The notes beneath the pieces are model-generated. The model was not told the DNA's origin, did no database searches, and worked only from the letters and a program-made list of their open reading frames with translations. The translations under genes and the position numbers were made by a program. A stretch of 36,870 nt of DNA, taken from positions 1-36,870 of the forward strand of contig JAKLEZ010000044.1 of the NCBI GenBank assembly GCA_022711465.1. Reading direction: 5' to 3'. This DNA is from Planctomycetota bacterium. GTDB taxonomy: Bacteria; Planctomycetota; Phycisphaerae; UBA1845; PWPN01. Positions 1 through 7,461 of this stretch are shown piece by piece. How positions within the stretch are numbered: position 1 is the stretch's first letter; every line of letters starts with the position of its first letter.

Positions 1-40
1 TTTCCTCATCCGTGAGCGTCACGATATACTGCTTGATCAT
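1..40 (-). CDS. Probable IS630-type transposase, N-terminal fragment cut by window edge
   Basis: Only the first 13 codons are inside the window; they read MIKQYIVTLTDEE. From memory, this resembles the opening of IS630-family DDE transposases, which often begin with a short beta strand followed by 'LT/S-x-EE'. An ideal ribosome binding site, AAGGAGG at 47-53, lies 6 bases upstream of the ATG, so a translated gene does start here. It lies 82 bases downstream of the hypC stop, where hypD or hypE would often be found in other genomes. With so few residues the family call is tentative; any small protein starting this way would fit. Confidence 0.4.
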   Translation of the reverse strand, partial: MIKQYIVTLTDEE

Positions 41-122
41 CGTTGGCCTCCTTGCCATGCACCTGCGATATGCATCGGAAAGGGGGACCAGGATCATCCA
101 GCAAATCACGCGTGTCGGAGCA

Positions 123-383
123 CTAGGGCGATCCCCCTGGCACTTCGTCGACGACCTCCGCTTCCCTGAGGTACTGCCAGGTTTCGGCAGCCTCCCTCTC
201 ATCCAGCACGTTCAGGGCATAACCGGCATGAACCAGCACCCAATCGCCCGGGCCGGCGTCCGGGGTGAACGCCAGGCCAACTTCGACACGGGTACCCTGA
301 AAATCGACGATGCCGACTTTGGCTGCCGGCCCGTCGCCTTCACTGCGTATATCAACGATCTTGCCCGGAACTGCCAGACACAC
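123..383 (-). CDS. hypC: HypC/HypG family hydrogenase assembly chaperone
   Basis: HypC is a small cytoplasmic chaperone that, with HypD, carries the iron atom with its cyanide and CO ligands to the [NiFe]-hydrogenase large subunit. The 86-residue product has the family's usual length and begins MCLAVPGKI, including the obligatory Cys2 that binds iron and the hydrogenase precursor. The later segment VLVHAGYALNVLDEREAAET is also typical, with the conserved HAG-x-A core. The gene starts 3 bases after the hypF stop, so the two are almost certainly co-translated. No hydrogenase structural gene and no other hyp gene is visible in the window. Identification is secure; whether the organism has a working [NiFe]-hydrogenase cannot be judged here. 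Confidence 0.95.
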   Translation of the reverse strand: MCLAVPGKIVDIRSEGDGPAAKVGIVDFQGTRVEVGLAFTPDAGPGDWVLVHAGYALNVLDEREAAETWQYLREAEVVDEVPGGSP

Positions 384-386
384 GGT

Positions 387-2741
387 CTACGCTCTCCTCA
401 TGCCGTGCCGGCGAACTCGCTCGGCCGCAACCACGGCTTGACCCAACGCCAGGCCGCCATCGCCGGCTGGCACCTGCCGATGAACGAACGCCGACAAGCC
501 CTTCTCCTGGAGCAGCCGCCTCAGACTCCCCGCCAGCAATCGGTTGGCCAGACAACCGCCTGACAAAACCACTCGGTCCAGCCCTCGTTCTCCGGCAGCT
601 CGCGCTGCAGCCTCCGCCAGCATTGTAGCCACGGTCTCATGGAACGCTCGGGCCAACTCCGGTGCCGATCGCCCTTGCCGCTTCTCGCTCAATAGTGCCC
701 CGATCACAGGGCGCGCATCCATTACTATCGGCCATTCACCCTGAAAAACATCGGTCGGCCTCGCCAAGAGAGGGGGAGCACCGCAACATAGCCGGGCCAC
801 GGCCTCCAGATTCATGGCCGCATCCGCCTCAAACCGGTTCTCGCTGCTCAGGCCAAGCAGAAACGCCGCGGCGTCAAATAGCCGCCCCAGGCTGGACGTC
901 TGTGGCAGTCGATGCGGCTCCCGAAGTCGGCGTCGGGCCACATGGAGAGCCTCCTCGGATATGGCCCCGAATTCGCTGGCCGCCATCCTGTCCCAATCCT
1001 GGGCTTGCATCTGGGAAAGGAGCCCGGCCGCCGGACGCCAGGTCTCCCGAGCCCCAGCGTCACCACCCGGAAGTGGGTAGTAGCCGAGATGAGCGGCTCG
1101 TTCGTACTCCGCCTCGTCACAGACCAGAACCTCGCAGCCCCAGATGGCACCGTCCGGCCCATACCCCGTGCCATCGCAAGAGACACCAACGACCAGGCCG
1201 GTAATACCGTTGTCGGCCATGGCACTCACCACGTGGGCATGATGATGTTGGACCCCGATCACCGGCATGGGCAGCTTCCGGGCCCACCGAGTCGCGGCGT
1301 AGTCCGGATGCAGGTCGCAGGCAACGACGGCCGGTTCGGCTCGCAGCAGGGCCTTGAACTGCTCGATCGTGGCGGTGAAGTGTCGGTAGGCCTCCGCGTT
1401 GGCCAGTTCGCCCAGATGCTCGCTGAGAATCGCCTGATTCCCGGTCAGAACACAGATCGTGGACTTGAGCTCCCCGCCAACGGCCAGGACAGCCTGGGGC
1501 GTCGGGGCCGCGACTTCGATGGGGGCCGGAGCGAACCCGCGAGCTCGGCGAATCGGCAGCGGGGAATCGCTCGCCGTCGCTCCGGCGCCCGGAGCAGGTG
1601 CCAACACGACGGAGTCGTCGACCCGCCGCTGAATGTCCCGATCGTGCAACAGGAAGGCATCCGCGATGGTTGGCAACCTGCGCAGGGCCTCCTCGTTGTC
1701 GCAGCACAAGGGCTCCTCCGTTGGATTCCCCGATGTCATCACTAGCGGTCCTAGCCCTTCCGCGAAAAGCAACGTGTGTACAGGTGTGTAGGGCAGCATT
1801 ACCCCGAAGGCGTCCACCCGGGGGGCGACGCTCGGCGCGATCTGGGCGGCGGCACGCTTGGGCAAGAGGACGATGGGACGTTCCGGCCGGTCCAGTTCGG
1901 TGGCCCCGCAGGCGTCGATCTCCACGTAGTGCCGAGCCGCCTCCAGTGACGCCATCATGATCGCCAGCGGCTTGGCTTCCCTGCCCTTACGCTCCCGCAG
2001 CCGCGATACGGCACCTTCATCGTCCGCCCGGCACGCCAAGTGGAATCCCCCGATGCCCTTGATCGCCACGATTCCACCCTCAGCGAGCAGCCGAGCACAT
2101 TCGCGGATCGCGTCGCCCGCCAGTTCCCGGCCTCCGCGATCCGTCAGCCACACGCGAGGACCACACACGGGGCAAGCGTTCGGTTGAGCATGAAACCGCC
2201 GATTGGCTGGGTCGTCGTACTCGGCCTGACAGGACGGACACATGGTGAACCGGGCCATCGTCGTGTTGGGGCGGTCGTAAGGCACCGCCTGGATGATCGA
2301 GTAGCGAGGGCCACAGTTGGTGCAGTTGATGAACGGGTAGCGGTATCGCCGGTCCTGCGGATCAAGGAGCTCATACAGGCAGTCGTCGCAGGTGGCCACG
2401 TCAGGCGTGATTTCTGCATCCTGGATGCCGGTCCGTTCACTGGCATCGATACGGAATGCCTTCTCACCCACGGCCCTCAGCGGTTCCGCCCGCAATTCCG
2501 CGATTCTTGCCAGCGGGGGTAGCTCAGCCTGCAGCCGACGGACGAACTGCTCGAGACGCTCCGTCGGTCCTTCAATCTCGATGAACGCGCCATGGGTGTC
2601 GTTGCCGACCAGCCCGGCCAGCTGTGACTCCATCGCCAGCCGGTAGACGAACGGGCGAAACCCGACGCCTTGTACTCGGCCACGCACCTCGAGCCGGCGT
2701 CGAGCGACTCCCGGAAACTGATCAGGTTCGCGAACGGACAA
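387..2741 (-). CDS. hypF: Carbamoyltransferase HypF
   Basis: HypF uses carbamoyl phosphate and ATP to make the carbamoyl group that HypE converts to the cyanide ligand of [NiFe]-hydrogenases. The 784-residue protein has the complete domain order: an acylphosphatase-like domain (about 17-104, signature RGRVQGVGFRPFVYR), four CxxC pairs forming two zinc fingers (Cys118/121, 140/143, 168/171, 190/193), a YrdC-like domain (about 205-395), and a Kae1-like domain with the metal-binding HHHAH at 499-503 and the nucleotide site SCDGTGYGPDG. The start is TTG, chosen because AGGAG lies 6 bases upstream and the preceding gene ends 3 bases before it. It is unusually placed behind a flippase gene rather than among hydrogenase genes. 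The length and motifs indicate a functional enzyme. Confidence 0.96.
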   Translation of the reverse strand: MSVREPDQFPGVARRRLEVRGRVQGVGFRPFVYRLAMESQLAGLVGNDTHGAFIEIEGPTERLEQFVRRLQAELPPLARIAELRAEPLRAVGEKAFRIDASERTGIQDAEITPDVATCDDCLYELLDPQDRRYRYPFINCTNCGPRYSIIQAVPYDRPNTTMARFTMCPSCQAEYDDPANRRFHAQPNACPVCGPRVWLTDRGGRELAGDAIRECARLLAEGGIVAIKGIGGFHLACRADDEGAVSRLRERKGREAKPLAIMMASLEAARHYVEIDACGATELDRPERPIVLLPKRAAAQIAPSVAPRVDAFGVMLPYTPVHTLLFAEGLGPLVMTSGNPTEEPLCCDNEEALRRLPTIADAFLLHDRDIQRRVDDSVVLAPAPGAGATASDSPLPIRRARGFAPAPIEVAAPTPQAVLAVGGELKSTICVLTGNQAILSEHLGELANAEAYRHFTATIEQFKALLRAEPAVVACDLHPDYAATRWARKLPMPVIGVQHHHAHVVSAMADNGITGLVVGVSCDGTGYGPDGAIWGCEVLVCDEAEYERAAHLGYYPLPGGDAGARETWRPAAGLLSQMQAQDWDRMAASEFGAISEEALHVARRRLREPHRLPQTSSLGRLFDAAAFLLGLSSENRFEADAAMNLEAVARLCCGAPPLLARPTDVFQGEWPIVMDARPVIGALLSEKRQGRSAPELARAFHETVATMLAEAAARAAGERGLDRVVLSGGCLANRLLAGSLRRLLQEKGLSAFVHRQVPAGDGGLALGQAVVAAERVRRHGMRRA

Positions 2742-2744
2742 TGC

Positions 2745-4376
2745 TCACTCCTGCGACGGCGGCCCCGAGGTCAGCCTGCCAAGCCTCGACAGTATACCCG
2801 CCCGGATAACCGCGAGATGAATCCGGGCCTCCACCTTCTCTCTTCGGTCGAACACGACGTTCGTTACACCGGCCAGTAAGACAACCCCGAGAATCACGGC
2901 CAGCAACGCCAATGCCGGCAGGATGAGCCCGTAACCGGCCAGGATCAGGAGAGTCAAACCGCGATCGAAGGGCTGCCGCTCCATGCGGAGAATCAGAAGG
3001 GTTACCGCGAGAGCCGCAGTGATGCCCAACAACTCGGACCAGACAGTGGCCGACAGGGCTTGGTCGGGCAACAGCTCCGGCCGGATGAACCGGGCAGCGA
3101 AGAAGGCGTTGGACAGCACGGCGACGAGCCAGACCACGAACTGGTAACGGGTCCTCTCGATCAGGCTAAAGTGCACCCCCAGAAAGACAACCTGGCCCGC
3201 GACCATGAAGAATGTCAGAGACAACGGGATAATGCCCTCGCCGGCCGCGTATCCCACCGGGAACAGCCGGACGAGCCACGGTGCGGCGAGATCAAGCAGC
3301 GCGCAGATGAACAGAGTTGCCAACAAGGTCACCTTGTGGGCCAGAAGAAGCTGTCGATTGGCCAAGTCCCGGCCAAGCGCTTCCCAGGTCTTCGTGACCG
3401 TCGGCTGAATGACCATCACCACCGAGGTCGCGGCGATCAGAACGGCCTGGGTGATCAGGTGGATGCCGCCACAGACGGCCACGACCTCCGGCCCATGCAC
3501 TTTCTGCAGGAACCACATCGGGTAGTACTGAACCAGTTGCCAGGCGACCGCCGCCATGGCGGACCACAGGCTGTAACTCAGCATGCGACCCAGCAGCGCA
3601 GCGCTCCCCGAGCCGCCTGCCTCCGAATCAAGCGGCCGGCCTTGGTCGGGCATCGCCCGAACGAGCGACCACAAGGGCAAGCCGAAGACGGCCAGTGTGA
3701 CTAGGTAGCTGGCCGCGTAGCAGACCATGATGGCTTCGGCAGACTCCTGACCGGCCAGGGCTGTCAGCACTGCCAGAAGCGTGAACAGCAGGTTGCTGAT
3801 GAGTTCCATCAAGCTCACCGCCAGGAACATCCGTAGGCCACGGACGAGGGCGAGGATCAGGATGTAGGCGATGAGGACCAGCGTGGTGGCCGTGGCCAGG
3901 TGCACCAGGGGAATGCGGCTGTCGGCCAGGCCCGCTTCCGGTTGCCCGTGGCCAAACGTGGCAAACAGCAGACGCGAAAGGGGGGCTGCGAGCAGGAAAA
4001 CGATCGCGCTCAACGCCGCACCGAGCAGCAAGGCAAAGGGGATCGCTCTGCCCAGAAAGGCGCGCAGGCTGTGTCGGGTCTCATACTGCGGCGCGTACCT
4101 CGCAACGGCCTCGTTCAGACCGGCCGCACAGAGCGGCACCAGAATGTTGATCGCCAGAAGGATGATCTGGAAGATCCCGAACTCCCGCTTGCTGATCAGC
4201 CAGGCGAGGAGGACGCCCCGGATCAGGCCCAGCGCTCGGTAGAGCACCGCGGCCGGAAGGTAGAAGCCCAGGGACTCGGTAACCGTGCCGGATCTGAAAA
4301 CCTCACCCAGACAGCCGAGTGGACGGCCCACGATCGCTGGAGGGGAAGCGGCGTTGTGGCCCGGTTCACTCGTCAC
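2745..4376 (-). CDS. Polysaccharide (Wzx/MATE-like) flippase family membrane protein
   Basis: The 543-residue product is almost wholly hydrophobic, with about 12-14 membrane-spanning stretches separated by short basic loops. The first pair around residues 38-85 includes LYRALGLIRGVLLAWLISKR, followed by a GIFQ segment. This layout (GLIRG...LLAWLIS...FGIFQ) is characteristic of the polysaccharide transporter/Wzx branch of the MOP superfamily, which flips lipid-linked oligosaccharides across the inner membrane. The start is GTG with only a weak ribosome site, 17 bases after the upstream lipoprotein stop. The stop is 3 bases from the hypF TTG. Its substrate is unknown; nearby glycosyltransferases and the neu cassette make an exported surface glycan plausible, but they are in separate operons. 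Confidence 0.8.
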   Translation of the reverse strand: MTSEPGHNAASPPAIVGRPLGCLGEVFRSGTVTESLGFYLPAAVLYRALGLIRGVLLAWLISKREFGIFQIILLAINILVPLCAAGLNEAVARYAPQYETRHSLRAFLGRAIPFALLLGAALSAIVFLLAAPLSRLLFATFGHGQPEAGLADSRIPLVHLATATTLVLIAYILILALVRGLRMFLAVSLMELISNLLFTLLAVLTALAGQESAEAIMVCYAASYLVTLAVFGLPLWSLVRAMPDQGRPLDSEAGGSGSAALLGRMLSYSLWSAMAAVAWQLVQYYPMWFLQKVHGPEVVAVCGGIHLITQAVLIAATSVVMVIQPTVTKTWEALGRDLANRQLLLAHKVTLLATLFICALLDLAAPWLVRLFPVGYAAGEGIIPLSLTFFMVAGQVVFLGVHFSLIERTRYQFVVWLVAVLSNAFFAARFIRPELLPDQALSATVWSELLGITAALAVTLLILRMERQPFDRGLTLLILAGYGLILPALALLAVILGVVLLAGVTNVVFDRREKVEARIHLAVIRAGILSRLGRLTSGPPSQE

Positions 4377-4393
4377 GTGTCGCGCCTCGCCGA

Positions 4394-5245
4394 TCAGGGC
4401 ACGATGATCGCCTTGGGTTCAAGCCTGCGCATGGCGGCCAGGGCATTGGACGCCTCGGCGTAGGTGCGGTAGCGGCCGACCTTGATGATCCAGATGGCGG
4501 CACCACCTCGGGGCACGTTCTCCAGATCGGGATCAAGGCCTTTACGCCGCCATGATTTGACGGCTTCCTGGGCGTTGTCGGAACTCTGATAGGCCGCCAG
4601 TTGAATCGCGTAACACTCGTGCCGCCAGGAAGCGAGCCGCCGGGCTTCCGCGGCGATCGGACGGTCGTGGAAGTTGCGCAACAGCTCGGCCAGATAGGCC
4701 TTCCCCTGTCTCCAGCTTCCGGCCCGCTGGTTGGCCATGGCGGCTGAGAAGAGAACTTCGTCTTTGGGCGGCTGGTTGGGCAATCCGGGAATCGCCTTGG
4801 CGAATCGATCCGCGGCCTCAGTCCATTGGCCTCGTTCGTAGGCAAGCGTTCCCAATGATGCCTGCGCTCGGGCCGTGAGGTCGTCCCGGCGGCTCTTGCT
4901 CAGAGCCTCCTCAAAGTCGCTGCGGGCCGCCTCCGCCTGCCCGGCCCGTACCCGGCACAGCCCCCGGAGATAGTACGCCTCCCCGATCTCGCCGGCCTGT
5001 CCGTAGTCCTTGATCAGCCGGTTCAGCCGCCCAGTCGCCCCGCTCACGTCGCCTTGGGCATACTGCTGGTTGGCCTGGATCAGCAGTTCCTTCTCCGCAG
5101 GACCGAACTGCGTGCAGCCCCCGAGAAGGGCAACCACGGCAACCAGAACCACACCCCCGCGCCCCATCGCCGAACTCGTGCCGGCCGCTGCTCCCGTCGG
5201 CCGCCCGTCGTTCCATCCTTGCGCATCGTTCGCCATGGTCCTCAT
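4394..5245 (-). CDS. Lipoprotein with TPR-like repeats and C-terminal SPOR domain
   Basis: The 283-residue protein has an N-terminal hydrophobic stretch ending in the lipobox LLGGC (Cys44), so it should be lipid-anchored outside the cytoplasmic membrane. Residues 55-200 are helical TPR-like pairs with motifs such as AYYLRGLCRVRAG and ARSDFEEAL. Residues about 210-280 match a SPOR fold: YAIQLAAYQS, a helix, then IIKVGRYRTYAEASNAL. SPOR domains bind denuded glycan strands of peptidoglycan at division sites. Three in-frame ATGs exist. The first has AAGGAG only 2 bases away, the second is better spaced, and the third (MGRGGVVL, at 5167) would give a signal peptide of normal length. It heads the minus-strand run leading to the flippase and hypF, and is divergent from the AMP-ligase gene. 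Confidence 0.75.
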   Translation of the reverse strand: MRTMANDAQGWNDGRPTGAAAGTSSAMGRGGVVLVAVVALLGGCTQFGPAEKELLIQANQQYAQGDVSGATGRLNRLIKDYGQAGEIGEAYYLRGLCRVRAGQAEAARSDFEEALSKSRRDDLTARAQASLGTLAYERGQWTEAADRFAKAIPGLPNQPPKDEVLFSAAMANQRAGSWRQGKAYLAELLRNFHDRPIAAEARRLASWRHECYAIQLAAYQSSDNAQEAVKSWRRKGLDPDLENVPRGGAAIWIIKVGRYRTYAEASNALAAMRRLEPKAIIVP

Positions 5246-5343
5246 GGCTCCTTCGGATCCAGGAACCTCTCATCTTCCGGCGACCGGACGCCTTCCGGCC
5301 CGGCGCCGATCCGGTGATGCCCGCGACTTTTTTCTCGCCCAGG

Positions 5344-5372
5344 TGGACGGCCTCGCGGACCCCTGCTAGCAT
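5344..5372 (+). promoter_or_regulatory. Predicted sigma-70 promoter for the AMP ligase
   Basis: TGGACG (5344-5349) and TAGCAT (5367-5372) are separated by 17 bases, and the -10 is preceded by TGC, giving an extended -10 element. Transcription would begin near 5379. This places the ATG at 5371 inside the -10 box and supports the ATG at 5410 as the real start. Confidence 0.4.
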
Positions 5373-5409
5373 GATCGCAACAACGTCTTTTGTCGAGTCG
5401 GAGACCCTC

Positions 5410-6885
5410 ATGCTGCTTAGATGCCTGCTTGACGCCGCCGAGCGGATCCCGGGGAAAGCGGCTGCCCGGGATGGCGTGCGCGAGGTCACCTATGCCCAAC
5501 TGGTCACCCTCTCCCGCGTCATGGCCCGCCTGGTGACCCGAGAGAGCCGCTGCGAAGGCGTGGGCATCATGCTTCCCGCTTCCGTGGCCGCGCTGGGCAC
5601 TATCCTGGGCACCCTCTGGGCGGGACGGATCGCCATTCCACTCAATTTCCTCCTGCCCGCCCGAGAACTGGCCGCCGTCCTCGCCGATGCCGGCATCGAC
5701 CTGGTCATTGCCACGAGGCACTTCAAAGACCAGTTGGCTACGCTGCCCGTGAAGGCCGTCTACCTCGAGGACCTTCCCCTCAAGCGCGCCTACTTGGTCG
5801 AGAGACTGCGCTCTGCCCCCCCAATACCCGATGTCAGTCCGCACGACACGGCGGCCATCATCTACACATCCGGATCGACCGGCCAACCCAAGGGCGTCTG
5901 CCTCACCCACAACAACCTGCTCACCAACTGTCAGGGTGCCATCGAGCACTTCCAGATGACGCCCGAGCACCACATCCTGGGGATCATCCCGCCGTTCCAC
6001 GTGTTCGGCCTGACCTGCACAACGCTGCTCCCGGTCGTCCTGCACGCCACCGTCACTTTCCTCCCCCGGTTTTCACCCCAGGCCATCCATAAGTCGATCC
6101 GCGATTCAGACATATCCATCATCATGGCCGTCGCAAGCATGTACGGAGCCATCGCTCGCCTCAAGCAGGTCGAGCCGGCCGACTTCAAGCGGCTCGTTCT
6201 GACGGTCAGCGGCGGGGAACCGCTCCCGCGACGAACCTACGACGACTTCCTCGCGAAGACCGGGATCTCCCTCCTGGAGGGCTACGGCTTGACCGAGACC
6301 TCACCGGTGGTCTCCTCCAACCAGCCCTGGGCGAACAAGATCGGGACAGTCGGACGGCCGATCCGCGATTGCGAGCTGCTGGTTCGCGACGAGGCCGGCC
6401 GGTCGCTGCCCGTCGGACAGGAAGGCGAACTCTGGGTTCGAGGTCCGATGATCATGAAGGGATACTTTAATCGCCCCGAGGAGACGGCCGCCGTGATCGA
6501 CAAGGACGGCTGGTTCCGGACCGGCGATATTGTTCGTTTGGACGAAGAGGGCTTCATCAAGATCACCGGCCGGGCCAAGGAGATGATGATCGTCGGGGGC
6601 GAGAACGTGTTTCCCCGAGAAGTCGAGTCCGTTCTGGAGCAGCATCCGGCGGTCTTCGAAGTCGGCGTGATCGGGCGCCTGGACCATAGCCGGGGCGAGG
6701 TGGTCGTCGCCTTCGTGGCCCTCAAGGACGGCGCCCAGGCCACGGCCGATGAGCTCCGCGAGTTCAGTCGCCAGCGGCTGGCGGGCTACAAGACCCCCAG
6801 AGAGCTGTACATCCTTGAAAGCCTGCCCCACGGACCCACCGGCAAGATCCTCAAACGCGAGCTCAAGGCCCGGCTCGGTGGGTAG
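5410..6885 (+). CDS. AMP-dependent synthetase/ligase (long-chain acyl-CoA synthetase-like)
   Basis: This enzyme activates a carboxylic acid as an acyl-adenylate and transfers it to CoA or a carrier protein. The 491 residues carry all core ANL-superfamily motifs in order: the P-loop IIYTSGSTGQPKG (about 150-162), the adenine-binding YGLTETSPV, the hinge and Asp region WFRTGDIVRLDEEGF, GRAKEMMIVGGENVFPREVE, and the catalytic lysine motif PTGKILKREL near the C terminus. I chose ATG 5410 because GGAG lies 8 bases upstream and because the predicted promoter overlaps the earlier in-frame ATGs at 5314 and 5371. The substrate cannot be read from sequence; the closest style is FadD/long-chain acyl-CoA or acyl-ACP ligases. 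It is a single-gene transcription unit, with a new -10 box 9 bases after its stop. Confidence 0.9.
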   Translation: MLLRCLLDAAERIPGKAAARDGVREVTYAQLVTLSRVMARLVTRESRCEGVGIMLPASVAALGTILGTLWAGRIAIPLNFLLPARELAAVLADAGIDLVIATRHFKDQLATLPVKAVYLEDLPLKRAYLVERLRSAPPIPDVSPHDTAAIIYTSGSTGQPKGVCLTHNNLLTNCQGAIEHFQMTPEHHILGIIPPFHVFGLTCTTLLPVVLHATVTFLPRFSPQAIHKSIRDSDISIIMAVASMYGAIARLKQVEPADFKRLVLTVSGGEPLPRRTYDDFLAKTGISLLEGYGLTETSPVVSSNQPWANKIGTVGRPIRDCELLVRDEAGRSLPVGQEGELWVRGPMIMKGYFNRPEETAAVIDKDGWFRTGDIVRLDEEGFIKITGRAKEMMIVGGENVFPREVESVLEQHPAVFEVGVIGRLDHSRGEVVVAFVALKDGAQATADELREFSRQRLAGYKTPRELYILESLPHGPTGKILKRELKARLGG

Positions 6886-6894
6886 TGCCGGTAC

Positions 6895-6900
6895 TATAAT
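6895..6900 (+). promoter_or_regulatory. Consensus -10 box (TATAAT) ahead of the ACT gene
   Basis: A perfect TATAAT lies 9 bases past the stop of the AMP ligase. No good -35 is visible at the usual distance. Transcription would start near 6907, which is also the first base of a long hairpin, leaving a leader of about 104 nt before the ACT gene. Confidence 0.5.
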
Positions 6901-6906
6901 TGCCTG

Positions 6907-6963
6907 GAACCGGCGATGGGAGCCTGTCCCGGACCCGGTTCATAGACCGATGCCCCAGGCATC
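6907..6963 (+). promoter_or_regulatory. Two strong hairpins in the leader of the ACT gene
   Basis: Hairpin one pairs GAACCGG (6907-6913) with CCGGTTC (6935-6941) and contains an inner GGGA/TCCC pair (6918-6921 with 6927-6930). Hairpin two pairs GATGCC (6949-6954) with GGCATC (6958-6963) across a 3-base loop. Neither is followed by a T run, so neither looks like an intrinsic terminator. They fill the 5' half of the predicted leader and could be a stabiliser or a binding site; no known riboswitch pattern was recognised. Confidence 0.4.
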
Positions 6964-7010
6964 AAGTGATCCGGGTCGTTCGTTTGTAGGTACAGGAGTC
7001 GAGGTGCAGC

Positions 7011-7460
7011 ATGGAACTAACGTCGCAATTCTCCGTCTTCCTGGTCAACAAGCCCGGTGTTCTGGCCCAGGTGACTCGACAGATCGCCATGGCCAGGATC
7101 AATGTCCTGGCCATGACCTTGGCCGATTCGAGCGAGCACGGCGTGCTCCGCCTGGTCGTGGATGCCCCTGGTCGTCTCCGCGAGGCTCTCGCCAGGCTGA
7201 ACCTGCCTACCACGGAGACCGAGGTGCTGGTTGTCGCTCTGGCCAACCGCTCCGGAGCGCTGGCAGATCTGTGTCAGAAACTGGCTGACGCGCACATCAA
7301 CATCAGTTACGCCTACTGCACGACCGGCGCACAAGGGGGCAAGACCAACGGTGTGTTCAAGGTTGCCGACAACAAGAAAGCCATGAAGGTCCTGCAGGAG
7401 AAGGGGCCCAAACGCCGCGATGCACAGGCCGACCTGCGGCGACCGGCTGTTCTCCGATAG
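7011..7460 (+). CDS. Tandem ACT-domain protein
   Basis: The 149-residue protein is two successive ACT domains and nothing else. The first (about 5-70) reads QFSVFLVNKPGVLAQVTRQI, with the Asn-Lys-Pro-Gly turn that usually forms the amino-acid binding site. The second (about 72-140) reads VVALANRSGALADLCQKL, then INISYAYC. ACT domains dimerise and bind amino acids or related ligands to regulate enzymes; stand-alone double-ACT proteins are common, and their partners are usually unknown. The ATG follows a GAGG site by 7 bases. Its stop is 1 base from the stop of the convergent AsmA-like gene. The last 15 residues are basic and may be disordered. Confidence 0.88.
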   Translation: MELTSQFSVFLVNKPGVLAQVTRQIAMARINVLAMTLADSSEHGVLRLVVDAPGRLREALARLNLPTTETEVLVVALANRSGALADLCQKLADAHINISYAYCTTGAQGGKTNGVFKVADNKKAMKVLQEKGPKRRDAQADLRRPAVLR

Positions 7461-7461
7461 G

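Noticed and set aside
5314..5409. Earlier in-frame starts for the AMP ligase (ATG 5314 and ATG 5371)
   Set aside because: The extra residues have no similarity to ligases, and the predicted promoter overlaps them; ATG 5410 has a ribosome site.
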